A stretch of DNA of 38,099 nucleotides from an uncultured Caryophanales bacterium. GTDB taxonomy: Bacteria; Bacillota_I; Bacilli_A; RF39; UBA660. Below, one piece after another: positions 9,104 to 20,107 of the stretch. The position numbers and the translations under genes were made by a program. The DNA is taken from assembly GCA_946408655.1 (NCBI GenBank), contig CAMJTE010000004.1, forward strand, positions 1 to 38,099, given 5' to 3'. Each line of letters opens with the position of its first letter. Position 1 is the first letter of the stretch. The notes beneath the pieces are model-generated. The model saw nothing but the letters and a program-made list of their open reading frames with translations, searched no databases and had not been told where the DNA came from.

Positions 9104-9119
9104 AAAACGTGTACGCATT

Positions 9120-11066
<1,947 letters not shown>

Positions 11067-11078
11067 TCAAAGAAAAAA

Positions 11079-11117
11079 GGCGTCAAAAGTATTAAAGTGC
11101 TTAATACTACTGACACC
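11079..11117 (-). promoter_or_regulatory. Transcription attenuator (terminator hairpin in the recombinase leader)
   Basis: GGTGTCAGTAGTATTAAGCACTTTAATACTTTTGACGCC followed by TTTTTT on the minus strand, ~24 nt before the recombinase ATG. Confidence 0.75.
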
Positions 11118-11157
11118 TCTTAAAGTCTAAATAATTATAAAATATTTTCTTTATCAT
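11107..11157 (-). CDS. Putative leader peptide MIKKIFYNYLDFKRCQ
   Basis: ATG...TAG on the minus strand preceded by AAGGGGG; the stop lies in the 5' arm of the attenuator hairpin. Confidence 0.6.
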   Translation of the reverse strand: MIKKIFYNYLDFKRCQ

Positions 11158-11199
11158 CTATTTAACCCCCTTAAATAGACATAAATTCTTTTGATAAAT

Positions 11200-11227
11200 A
11201 TTCTATCACTTTTTAAAGAAATGTCAA
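11200..11227 (-). promoter_or_regulatory. Predicted sigma-A-type promoter for the recombinase leader
   Basis: TTGACA, 16-nt spacer, TAGAAT read on the minus strand. Confidence 0.6.
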
Positions 11228-11238
11228 TTCTTGTCAAA

Positions 11239-11511
11239 TTAAATACCCTTTAAATAATCTTCTAATTCTGATAGTTTAATCTTTTGAGATAAATTCTTGA
11301 TATAAATATCATTAGAATAATTAAAAGCAAGAAATGTTATACCTTTAATGATTATCTTATGAGGTTCTACATAAGAAAGATTAGTTTTATCTACTTTATG
11401 AATAAAGCCATTGATAAAAGTAGGAGTAGTATGTGAAAACTCACAAATAAACTCTAATCTTTGCTTTAAAGATTCTTCTATTGCTATTTCTTGCTTAATA
11501 ATATTTATCAT
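11239..11511 (-). CDS. Hypothetical protein of the mobile element (start likely ATG 11511; ORF open to 11520)
   Basis: ORF with AGGATGG SD-like sequence before the internal ATG; no family recognised. Confidence 0.5.
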   Translation of the reverse strand: MINIIKQEIAIEESLKQRLEFICEFSHTTPTFINGFIHKVDKTNLSYVEPHKIIIKGITFLAFNYSNDIYIKNLSQKIKLSELEDYLKGI

Positions 11512-11556
11512 AAGCACCATCCTTTCCTAGTAGGATGATTTTTTATAAAACAAAAA

Positions 11557-11577
11557 ATCAACCCAATTTGAGTTGAT
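11557..11577 (-). terminator. Terminator of the tRNA operon
   Basis: ATCAACTCAAATTGGGTTGAT then TTTTTTG on the minus strand. Confidence 0.75.
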
Positions 11578-11618
11578 ATTTATATTTAAAGTTCGAATAG
11601 TTCGAACAGATTCGTCAC

Positions 11619-11703
11619 TGGTGCGGGCGAAGGGACTTGAACCCCCATGCCTTGCGGCGCTAGATCCTAAGTCTAGTGCGTCTGCCAATTTCGCCACGCC
11701 CGC
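11619..11703 (-). tRNA. tRNA-Leu (anticodon TAG)
   Basis: GCGGGCG...CGCCCGCACCA acceptor pairing; anticodon loop CTTAGGA between CTAGA/TCTAG; TTCAAGT T loop; encoded CCA. Confidence 0.95.
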
Positions 11704-11707
11704 AGTG

Positions 11708-11784
11708 TGGTGGATCTTATAGGACTCGAACCTATGACCGATCGGTTATGAGCCGATTGCTCTAACCAACTGAGCTAAAGATCC
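11708..11784 (-). tRNA. tRNA with CAT anticodon (Met or lysidine-type Ile2)
   Basis: GGATCTTTAGCTCAGTTGGTTAGAGC...ATCGG CTCATAA CCGAT...GGTTCGAGTCC...AAGATCCACCA. Confidence 0.93.
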
Positions 11785-11882
11785 GACTACCACTTAAGTT
11801 TATCACAAAAAAAATTCAAAATCAATAATTTTTGTAAAAAAATTACAAAATAATGATATAATTATAAAAAGGAAGTGAAACT

Positions 11883-13271
11883 ATGGAGATTTACAATACT
11901 GTAGAAAGAGCAATCGGTTCATTTAACCCCAGTAAAAAGATTTTAAAAATGTACACCTGCGGGCCAACTGTCTACCATTATGCCCATATCGGTAATCTAA
12001 GAACATACATAATGGAAGACGCACTAGAAAAAACATTAAACTATATAGGCTATAAAGTAGATAGAGTAATGAACATAACAGATGTCGGTCATCTTTCTAG
12101 CGATGCAGATACCGGTGAAGATAAAATGTTAAAAGGAGCTAAAAGAGAACACATCTCCGTACTTGACATTGCAAAAAAATATACCGATGCATTTAAAACT
12201 GATTGTAAGAAATTAAATATAAAATGGCCCGATACAGTAATTCCGGCAACAACTTGTATAGAAGATTATATAAAATTCATTCAAGTACTAATTGATAAAG
12301 GTTATGGCTACACTAGTGGAGGTAATGTATACTTTGATACATCAAGACTAGATGAATATTACAAATTAACAAATCATGAAGAAGAAAATCTAAAAGAAGC
12401 AGTTCGCGACGATGTAGAAGTAGACATCAACAAAAAGAATAAAACAGACTTTGTACTATGGTTTACAAAGTCAAAATTTGATAGTCAAGAACTAAAATGG
12501 GAAAGTCCTTGGGGATTAGGTTACCCAGGTTGGCATATAGAGTGCTCCGTAATAGCATTAAAATACTTAGGAGAGTATCTTGATATTCACTGTGGTGGCG
12601 TAGATAACATTTTTCCGCATCATACAAACGAAATTGCTCAAAGTGAGGCATATCTAGGACATAAGTGGTGCAGCAACTGGTTTCACTGTGAACACCTAAA
12701 CGACGTAACAGGAAAAATGAGTAAATCAAAAGGAGAATTTCTAACAGTATCATTACTAGAAGAAAAAGGTTATAATCCTTTAGTATATAGATTTTTCTGT
12801 TTACAATCACACTATAGAAAGCAACTACTATTTACATTTGGTAATTTAGATATTGCTAAAAATACATATAACAAGCTTAAAAACAAAATCTCAACAATAA
12901 ATAACGAAGGAAGTCTTGAGCAAGATAATATTAAACAATATCAAGAAAAATTTAAACAAGCACTAGAAAATGATTTAAATACTGCAAATGCTATAACAGT
13001 ATTATATGATGTTTTAAAAAGTGAGTTAAATGGCGCAAGTAAAAGATATATAATAAATGACTTTGATAAAGTATTATCACTTGATTTACTTAAATCAGAA
13101 GAAATAGAAGAAGATTTAAAAACATATATAAATGAGATGATTGAAAAAAGAGCTCAAGCAAAAAAAGATAAAGACTTTGCTTTAGCAGATAAAATTAGAG
13201 AAGAGTTATTAAACAAAAACATTATCTTAAAAGACACTAGAGAAGGTACAACATACGAAGTAATAAACTAG
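11883..13271 (+). CDS. cysS: Cysteinyl-tRNA synthetase
   Basis: 'TCGPTVYHYAHIGNLRTYI', 'GWHIECSVIALKYLG', 'KMSKSKGEF'. Confidence 0.97.
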   Translation: MEIYNTVERAIGSFNPSKKILKMYTCGPTVYHYAHIGNLRTYIMEDALEKTLNYIGYKVDRVMNITDVGHLSSDADTGEDKMLKGAKREHISVLDIAKKYTDAFKTDCKKLNIKWPDTVIPATTCIEDYIKFIQVLIDKGYGYTSGGNVYFDTSRLDEYYKLTNHEEENLKEAVRDDVEVDINKKNKTDFVLWFTKSKFDSQELKWESPWGLGYPGWHIECSVIALKYLGEYLDIHCGGVDNIFPHHTNEIAQSEAYLGHKWCSNWFHCEHLNDVTGKMSKSKGEFLTVSLLEEKGYNPLVYRFFCLQSHYRKQLLFTFGNLDIAKNTYNKLKNKISTINNEGSLEQDNIKQYQEKFKQALENDLNTANAITVLYDVLKSELNGASKRYIINDFDKVLSLDLLKSEEIEEDLKTYINEMIEKRAQAKKDKDFALADKIREELLNKNIILKDTREGTTYEVIN

Positions 13272-13312
13272 AATATTAATATGTAAAAAAATGTAAAATG
13301 ATAAATTTTGCA

Positions 13313-13700
13313 CAGGATAAAAATATAAATTAATTTTTCAAACTCGATAATGCGTTGATTTTCAATGCAAAACTCGAGTTTTTTATTTAAAAAACCGTCT
13401 AACATTATTTCATAAATAGTGATAAATATTGATAATAAATAACGGTTTAGATATTTAAAATATAGTATTAGCTATGATTGTAATATTATAAGTAACTTGT
13501 AATACTATAAAATTGTTACAATTTCTATAAATAATTACTGTAAATAATTGTATTATTATGAGAATACATTAATAATTGTTACTATTTATTCATTAATTGT
13601 ATAATTTATTATAACGGTTTTTGCAGGGGGAAAATAGTACTAAGCATTGTAATATAAGGGGAAAACGTATGTTAAGGTTTTAAACTGTGTTTTTATCCTG
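13313..13700. mobile_element. MITE-like non-coding element, 388 bp
   Basis: 11-bp TIRs CAGGATAAAAA...TTTTTATCCTG; exact 9-bp direct repeat AATTTTGCA at 13304-13312 and 13701-13709; subterminal inverted AAAAACCGT motifs. Confidence 0.7.
13340..13382 (+). terminator. Terminator-like hairpin downstream of cysS, inside the MITE-like element
   Basis: AAACTCG...GCGTTGA-TTTT-CAATGC...CGAGTTTTTT. Confidence 0.5.
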
Positions 13701-13827
13701 AATTTTGCATTTTTTCTATTTACACGTATATAAGTGATATGATAGAATTTAGTTAGAATAAAGGTAGGTGGATGACAGTGTGAAATTATATTATAACGAT
13801 AATAAGTAAAAAAAGGAGGAATTAGTA

Positions 13828-15417
13828 ATGAAGAAAAAAAGAATAATACTTATTATAAGTTTAATTATAGTAATAATAGCTGCAATAGTAGCATACGTTT
13901 TATTAATATTAAATAATAATGAATGTAACAAGAAAGCTAAAACAGTAACAAATAAAGTAAAAGCATCAAAATATCAATTAACAGGAAACTCCCTTGAAGA
14001 TTTTGACCTATATTTCATGCAATTAGAAAATGAAAAAAATAATAAAATATATAGTCCATTATCAATTAAGTACGCACTTGCCATGCTAAATGAGGGAGCA
14101 AAAGGAGATACAAGAAAACAAATTGAAAGTGTAATAGGAGATTATGAATCAAAAAAATATGTAAATAGTTCTAATTTATCTTTAGCTAATGCTATGTTCA
14201 TTAAAGAAACATTTAAAGATGAAGTAAATAATGAATATATTGATACATTAAAGAATAATTATAATGCTGAAATAGTATATGATACTTTTGAAACGCCAGA
14301 TAATGTTAATTCTTGGGTAAGTGAGAAAACATTGAAATTAATTAATAATTTAGTAGATGATATAAGTGATAATAAGTTCATACTAGTAAATGCTCTTGCA
14401 ATCGATATGGATTGGAATGAAAAATTTTTAGAACATAAATATATGACAGTTCATTATCTTCATGAAAATTTTGGTTGGGGTGGACCTTCTAGTGTTCTTG
14501 GTAATAAATTTAATAACATGGACTCACAAGTAGCTGGTATGGAAATAGATGCTTCATTTAATAACTATGATATAGTAACTAAACTAGGTGAACAAAATAT
14601 TAGAGATACGGTTGAAAAAGCATATCGAGAATATTTAAATGACCCAGCAAATTATTCAGAAATTGAGTATGTATTAGGAAGTGATAGGTCAGAACAACAT
14701 ATAAACCAAGTTATTAGTGATTATCTTGAAAAATATATTTCTGATATAAATTCAAACTACAAAAAAGTAGATGCAAATACAGAATTTATGTTTTATGTCG
14801 ATGATAGTGTCAAAGCCTTTGCTAAAGATCTAAAAGAATATGATGGTACTACTTTGCAATATATAGGTATAATGCCCACAACTGAAGATTTAGATAGTTA
14901 TATCAATAACATGAATTCTAAGTCTATCAATAAAATAATAGGTAGTTTAAAAGAATTAAAATTAGAAAACTTTAATGATGGAGTGATAACTAAAATTAAA
15001 GGTTTTATTCCAAAATTTAAATTTGAATATAGTTTAGATTTATTATCTGATTTGAAAAAATTAGGAATTACTGATGTATTTGACAGTAAAAAAGCAGATT
15101 TATCTAATATAACTGATACTAAAGGATTATATGTTGATGAAGCTATACATAAAGCAAATATTGAGTTTACTCAGGATGGTATTAAGGCATCTGCTGCAAC
15201 CATGATCGGTGGACGTGGCGCTGGAGGCGGATTTGATTACATATATGATGTTCCGGTAGAAAGAATTGATTTGACATTCGATAGACCATATATGTTTATT
15301 ATAAGAGATAAACAATCTGGTGAAGTATGGTTTATAGGCACAGTATATGAACCATCATTGTGGAGTGAGGATGCTGATTATAGCGAATGGAGCTTATATA
15401 GACAGAATGAAGACTAG
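13828..15417 (+). CDS. Membrane-anchored serpin family protein
   Basis: Signal anchor; 'IYSPLSIKYALAMLNEGAKGDTRKQI', 'ILVNALAIDMDWNEKF', 'EAIHKANIEFTQDGIKASAATM' hinge and 'FDRPYMFIIRDKQSGEVWFIGTVYEP' serpin signature. Confidence 0.93.
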   Translation: MKKKRIILIISLIIVIIAAIVAYVLLILNNNECNKKAKTVTNKVKASKYQLTGNSLEDFDLYFMQLENEKNNKIYSPLSIKYALAMLNEGAKGDTRKQIESVIGDYESKKYVNSSNLSLANAMFIKETFKDEVNNEYIDTLKNNYNAEIVYDTFETPDNVNSWVSEKTLKLINNLVDDISDNKFILVNALAIDMDWNEKFLEHKYMTVHYLHENFGWGGPSSVLGNKFNNMDSQVAGMEIDASFNNYDIVTKLGEQNIRDTVEKAYREYLNDPANYSEIEYVLGSDRSEQHINQVISDYLEKYISDINSNYKKVDANTEFMFYVDDSVKAFAKDLKEYDGTTLQYIGIMPTTEDLDSYINNMNSKSINKIIGSLKELKLENFNDGVITKIKGFIPKFKFEYSLDLLSDLKKLGITDVFDSKKADLSNITDTKGLYVDEAIHKANIEFTQDGIKASAATMIGGRGAGGGFDYIYDVPVERIDLTFDRPYMFIIRDKQSGEVWFIGTVYEPSLWSEDADYSEWSLYRQNED

Positions 15418-15506
15418 TTTAGACTAGTTTTTGTTTAATGATAATTAACGAATTATTGAGAAAATGCTGTATTGACTAGAAGTTTGTTATCATTTATAAT
15501 GTAATT

Positions 15507-16373
15507 ATGAACGGAATTGTAATTATAGATAAAAGTGCAGGAATTACTAGCAGAGATGTAGTAAATAAAGTTTCAGAAATCTTTAATACCAAAAAAGTAG
15601 GACATACTGGAACACTCGATCCGCTTGCTACAGGAGTACTTGTAGTATGTATTAATAAAGCAACAAAACTTGTAGATAGACTAACATCAAATGATAAAGA
15701 ATATATCGCTGAATGTATACTAGGTATTGAAACAGATACATTAGATATTGAAGGAAAAGTATTATCAAAAAAAGATTCAATAATATCTAAGCAAGATATA
15801 ATAGATACATTAAATAAATTTAAAGGGAAATATAATCAACAAGTGCCAATTTATTCTGCCGTAAAAATAAAAGGCAAGAAACTATATGAATATGCAAGAG
15901 AAAATATAGATGTAAAATTACCTAGTAGAGAGATTACTGTCTATGATATTAAACTACTAGGAGAACCTAGTTATCAAAATAACAAAACAAAATTCAACTT
16001 TGCGTGTAGAGTTAGCAAAGGTACATATATAAGAAGTCTTATTAGAGATATAGCCGCATCACTTAATACAGTAGGTATAATGAGTAATTTAAGAAGAACA
16101 AAACAAGGTAAATTTAGTATAGAAGATGCAGTTACACTAGATAGTCTTAATAAAAATGATATTATTCCTATTAAAGATATACTAGATATAAAACAGGTTG
16201 AATTAACTAGTGATATTGAGAAAAAAGTACTAAATGGTGTGAAGATTAATAATATATATAATGAGAATGAAGTATTATTTATTAAAGACAATATAGAAAT
16301 CGCAATTTATAAAAAAGATGAAAATAGTAAGCTAATGAAGTTAGATAAAATGTTTGAAGGAGGAAATATATGA
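15507..16373 (+). CDS. truB: tRNA pseudouridine(55) synthase
   Basis: 'MNGIVIIDKSAGITSRDVVNKV...KVGHTGTLDPLATGVL'. Confidence 0.96.
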   Translation: MNGIVIIDKSAGITSRDVVNKVSEIFNTKKVGHTGTLDPLATGVLVVCINKATKLVDRLTSNDKEYIAECILGIETDTLDIEGKVLSKKDSIISKQDIIDTLNKFKGKYNQQVPIYSAVKIKGKKLYEYARENIDVKLPSREITVYDIKLLGEPSYQNNKTKFNFACRVSKGTYIRSLIRDIAASLNTVGIMSNLRRTKQGKFSIEDAVTLDSLNKNDIIPIKDILDIKQVELTSDIEKKVLNGVKINNIYNENEVLFIKDNIEIAIYKKDENSKLMKLDKMFEGGNI

Positions 16374-17251
16374 TGTTAGTAATACTTGCTGCCGGTATGG
16401 GTAGTAGATTTGGGGGATTAAAACAAATAGAACCTGTAGATGATAATGGAAATTTTATTATTGACTATTCAGTTTATGATGCAGTAAAAGCAGGATTTGA
16501 CAAAATCGTCTTTGTAATAAAAGAAGAAAATTATGAGATATTTAAAAATACAATTGGAAGTAGAATAAGCAATAGAGTTAAAGTAGAATATGCATTCCAA
16601 AAGAATGATAATTTAGAAAAGTATGTATCAATTCCAAAAGATAGAACAAAACCATTTGGAACTGCTCATGCTTTATTATGTGCAAAAGAATATATTGATG
16701 GACCTTTTGCAATTATATCTTCTGATGATTTTTATGGGACTGGTGCATTCAAACAGTTATATAAATCCATGGAAAATGGCGACTCTGTTGCCATAGGTTA
16801 TAAACTAATAAATACAATGAGTGAAAACGGTTCTGTAAAAAGAGGAGTGTGTTTTACAAAAGATGGATATCTTATAGAAAATGATGATTATAAAATAGAG
16901 AAAGTTGATAACAAAATAATAGGTACATCATTAGTAGGTAATAATACAATCGAATTTGATGAGAACCAAGAAGTATCAATGCTTATGTATGGACTAGATA
17001 AATCAGTAATTGAATATATTGAAGATAATTTAGAAAAGTTCTTCTCTGTTAATAAAGATAATCTAAATGATTGTGAGATATTACTTCCAAATATTTTAAC
17101 AGAAATGATTAATGAAGGTAAAATAAAAATAAAAGTAATTCCAACAGAAGAAAAATGGATGGGAATAACATATAAAGAAGATTTACAAAAGTTAAAAGAT
17201 TACTTAAATGAGTTAAGAAAAACTGGCATATATCCAGAAAAACTATATTAA
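16370..17251 (+). CDS. Nucleotidyltransferase (sugar-phosphate NTP transferase family)
   Basis: 'LVILAAGMGSRFGGLKQIEPVDDNGNFIIDYSVYDA' and 'AIISSDDFYG'; overlaps the truB stop. Confidence 0.9.
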   Translation: MMLVILAAGMGSRFGGLKQIEPVDDNGNFIIDYSVYDAVKAGFDKIVFVIKEENYEIFKNTIGSRISNRVKVEYAFQKNDNLEKYVSIPKDRTKPFGTAHALLCAKEYIDGPFAIISSDDFYGTGAFKQLYKSMENGDSVAIGYKLINTMSENGSVKRGVCFTKDGYLIENDDYKIEKVDNKIIGTSLVGNNTIEFDENQEVSMLMYGLDKSVIEYIEDNLEKFFSVNKDNLNDCEILLPNILTEMINEGKIKIKVIPTEEKWMGITYKEDLQKLKDYLNELRKTGIYPEKLY

Positions 17252-17273
17252 AAGATAAGTTTGGCTTATCTTT
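17251..17273. terminator. Bidirectional terminator between convergent genes
   Basis: AAAGATAAG-TTTGG-CTTATCTTT. Confidence 0.65.
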
Positions 17274-17847
17274 TTAAATTACTCAAATACTCTTCTAAAG
17301 TTATATTATTATCATATATATTTTTAGCAATCCCTATATCATCTATATATCGGTAGTGCCATGGCTCATATTTATATCCAGTAATATCGGATTTACCCTT
17401 AGGATACCTTAAGATAAACCCGTATTTATAACAATTATCACAAACCCAATTAAACTCTTTAGTCTTATCAAAATTATCATAATCTAAAGACTCATTTGCA
17501 ATATCAACTGCAAGACCTAACTGATGTTCAGAACAACCTGCTCTCGCACTACACATATCTGCATAACCATATCCCTTATTTAAAACATAGCTATTAAATA
17601 AACTATCTTGATAATCATAACTCCTATAAGTTGATACCGCTATTATCTTAAGACCTATCTTCATAATATCACAAGCCATCTTTTCAAAAGCAATCTTTGC
17701 TTTTTTTCTTAAATACTTATTACCATCGCTATAGCGCTCGTCAATTAACTCTAAATCACTAGGAATATATTCTTTAGATAATTTATAACTCTTATTTACT
17801 AGAGTTAAGTAATCATCAGGATTATCAACTAAAAAAATATCTTTCAT
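17266..17847 (-). CDS. VanY-type D-alanyl-D-alanine carboxypeptidase without recognisable signal peptide
   Basis: 'CSEHQLGLAVDIANE' and 'YGFILRYPKGKSDITGYKYEPWHYRYI'. Confidence 0.88.
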   Translation of the reverse strand: MKDIFLVDNPDDYLTLVNKSYKLSKEYIPSDLELIDERYSDGNKYLRKKAKIAFEKMACDIMKIGLKIIAVSTYRSYDYQDSLFNSYVLNKGYGYADMCSARAGCSEHQLGLAVDIANESLDYDNFDKTKEFNWVCDNCYKYGFILRYPKGKSDITGYKYEPWHYRYIDDIGIAKNIYDNNITLEEYLSNLKR

Positions 17848-17872
17848 ATTAAATTATATGAAAGATACTATT

Positions 17873-18808
17873 CTATTTTACAAAATAAGCATAATACTCA
17901 TCAAAAGTAATGTCATTATCATGAATATATTTACTTACCTTTTTACCAACATATCGATAATGCCATGATTCATACTTATAACCAGTTAAATATTCCTTAT
18001 CCTTAGGATACCTTAATATAAATCCATATTTATAAGCATTGTTAGTAAGCCATGTAAACTCTTCACACTCTTCAAAATCTTTATTCTGAGAACAGTATGA
18101 CTGAATATCAACCGCAAGACCAGTTTGATGTTCAGAATATCCTGCACGTGCAGCCTTTTTATCAGCATCCTCTTCACCATACCAACTAGAGTAATCATCA
18201 TAAATCTTCTTTTGTTCATCATAACTTCGATAAGAAGAATTAACAATTAATTTATATCCGTCTTTATTTGCGCTATTCCACATCTCAATAAAAGCATCAT
18301 ATGCATCTTTTCTTAAAGATTGATTCTCACCATATGCATAAATATTAGTAAATACCTCTAAATCATCAGGATTATAACTAGCAGTTAAATAATTATACTT
18401 ATTAAGTAACATTAGTTCATTCTTGCTAACATCAGTTTCTTTAGTATTCGTATAAAAATCATTATTAGTATTCGTATTTATAATCGCAACTACATCAGCT
18501 AAACTCTTATCCTTATTATCTTTATAATACTTTAAATAATCATCCAATTTATTGAAGATAAAATACTTTCCCTTAACTAATTTAGTTATATTCTTATCAT
18601 ACTTATGATTTAATAACTCATCTAATTGTTTATCCTTTAACTCCTTTTTTAAAACAACAACTTCTTCCTTATTATAACCAATTTTATTAAACTTATATTC
18701 ATAGGTCTTAGTATAATTAATATGCTTTATAACCAGAATACTAGTAATGATTAAAGCAATAACTATCACACCAATAATACTAAATATCAATATTTTCTTC
18801 TTATTCAT
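17873..18808 (-). CDS. VanY-type D-alanyl-D-alanine carboxypeptidase, membrane-anchored
   Basis: N-terminal TM; 'YSEHQTGLAVDIQSYC' and 'YGFILRYPKDKEYLTGYKYESWHYRYV'. Confidence 0.92.
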   Translation of the reverse strand: MNKKKILIFSIIGVIVIALIITSILVIKHINYTKTYEYKFNKIGYNKEEVVVLKKELKDKQLDELLNHKYDKNITKLVKGKYFIFNKLDDYLKYYKDNKDKSLADVVAIINTNTNNDFYTNTKETDVSKNELMLLNKYNYLTASYNPDDLEVFTNIYAYGENQSLRKDAYDAFIEMWNSANKDGYKLIVNSSYRSYDEQKKIYDDYSSWYGEEDADKKAARAGYSEHQTGLAVDIQSYCSQNKDFEECEEFTWLTNNAYKYGFILRYPKDKEYLTGYKYESWHYRYVGKKVSKYIHDNDITFDEYYAYFVK

Positions 18809-18909
18809 ATCATCACCATACTGTTATTGTACCACAAATTTAATAATTTTAAACAATCATCTATTATTTTTTTTAAATTTATTATATAATTATACTAGGA
18901 GTTGGTAAT

Positions 18910-19791
18910 GTGAAAAGTAAGAAGTTAAGAAGAAAACTATTAGTAATATCTTCCGGCCTATCAGGATTTCTATTTACAATACTAATAGTTATGCTTATAT
19001 TTGATTTTAATCAATCAAATTTTAAGTTAAGTAAACTTGTTAAATACATTAAGAAAGATGAAAACTACTTATCAGTAAATAGATATTATAATTTAGATGT
19101 AAAAACTACAGAAGATACAATAACTATTAATATAAGTAATGATGAGACAAATGATAAATTAGTAGGAACACTAGATAATAATATATTAACATATACAATA
19201 CCTAAAAAAGATAAAAATATATTATTAAAAGGAAAACTATTATATAGTATAGCCGATGCGATAGGACAAGTTAATGGTAATGATAATGGCTATGTTTCAT
19301 CAATACTGGGTAGTCTAGATTATACCAAGATGAATATAAAAAGAAATGGTATTGAAATATATTCAGATAAAGGAAATAATATTTATAAGTTTAAAGTAAA
19401 TAAGAAATTTGAACTTGGAAGTATAGCTGATGTATATTTTAATACTGATGACTTTGTTATATTTAAAGATAAATTAGTATCTGATGGATATGCACAATCA
19501 TCTAAAGGGAACCTAATATTCTATAAGATAGAAGATAACGGTAAAAAAATAATATACTTTGGAGAACCAGAAGAACTAACTACAAGAACTTATAATAGTT
19601 TAATTAGTTTAATAGAAGTAATGTATGACAAAGATACATCTGATTTATTTAGTAAAGCATTTAAGAAAATAGATTCAGGTACATATAATAATTTTAATAT
19701 GATAGCTAACTATGAGCCAACAGAAGATGAAGTTATCTATAATAAATTACTAGATAATTATAAGATATTAAAGTTAGAGATTAGTAACTAA
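18910..19791 (+). CDS. Hypothetical membrane-anchored protein
   Basis: GTG-start ORF with N-terminal TM segment; no family recognised. Confidence 0.6.
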   Translation: MKSKKLRRKLLVISSGLSGFLFTILIVMLIFDFNQSNFKLSKLVKYIKKDENYLSVNRYYNLDVKTTEDTITINISNDETNDKLVGTLDNNILTYTIPKKDKNILLKGKLLYSIADAIGQVNGNDNGYVSSILGSLDYTKMNIKRNGIEIYSDKGNNIYKFKVNKKFELGSIADVYFNTDDFVIFKDKLVSDGYAQSSKGNLIFYKIEDNGKKIIYFGEPEELTTRTYNSLISLIEVMYDKDTSDLFSKAFKKIDSGTYNNFNMIANYEPTEDEVIYNKLLDNYKILKLEISN

Positions 19792-19828
19792 AAATATAAT
19801 CTATCATATATTAATCTAGGAGGGTCAT

Positions 19829-20071
19829 ATGGCATTTTCTAATAGATTTTTTGATAGAGTAGAGAAGAAAACCAATGTAAATAAAGAAACAATCTTAAGT
19901 CTAGCTAAAAAATTACAAGATACAGATTTAAAAAATGAGGGAAGTTTAAGAGAAGTAATACAGACACTATCCCAAGTTACGGGAAGGAATGTTACTAAAG
20001 AACAAGAAGATAAAATAATAAGTGCGGTAGTTAATGATAAAGTACCTAAAAACATCGATAAAATGATATAA
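19829..20071 (+). CDS. Stage VI sporulation protein F-like small protein
   Basis: 'FFDRVEKKTNVNKETILSLAKKLQDTDLKNEGSLREVIQTLSQVTGRNVTKEQEDKIISAVVNDKVP' matches the SpoVIF pattern; AGGAGG SD. Confidence 0.8.
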   Translation: MAFSNRFFDRVEKKTNVNKETILSLAKKLQDTDLKNEGSLREVIQTLSQVTGRNVTKEQEDKIISAVVNDKVPKNIDKMI

Positions 20072-20107
20072 AATCAAGAAATTTGAAATATTCAAACTAC
20101 TTGATTT
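20071..20107 (+). terminator. Rho-independent terminator
   Basis: AAATCAAG...TTTGAA...TTCAAA...CTTGATTT followed by T run. Confidence 0.75.

Noticed and set aside
11591-11607. GTTCGAA-TAG-TTCGAAC inverted repeat just 3' of tRNA-Leu
   Set aside because: Striking but short; may be a processing hairpin or tRNA T-arm relic, with no independent support.
12463-12810. 115-aa ORF antisense to cysS and similar antisense ORFs inside uvrA, truB, glmS, the serpin and VanY genes
   Set aside because: They fully overlap confidently identified genes on the other strand.
15411-15430. AGACTAGTTT tandem duplication at the serpin stop codon
   Set aside because: A 10-bp duplication in AT-rich sequence at a gene end; no function can be argued.
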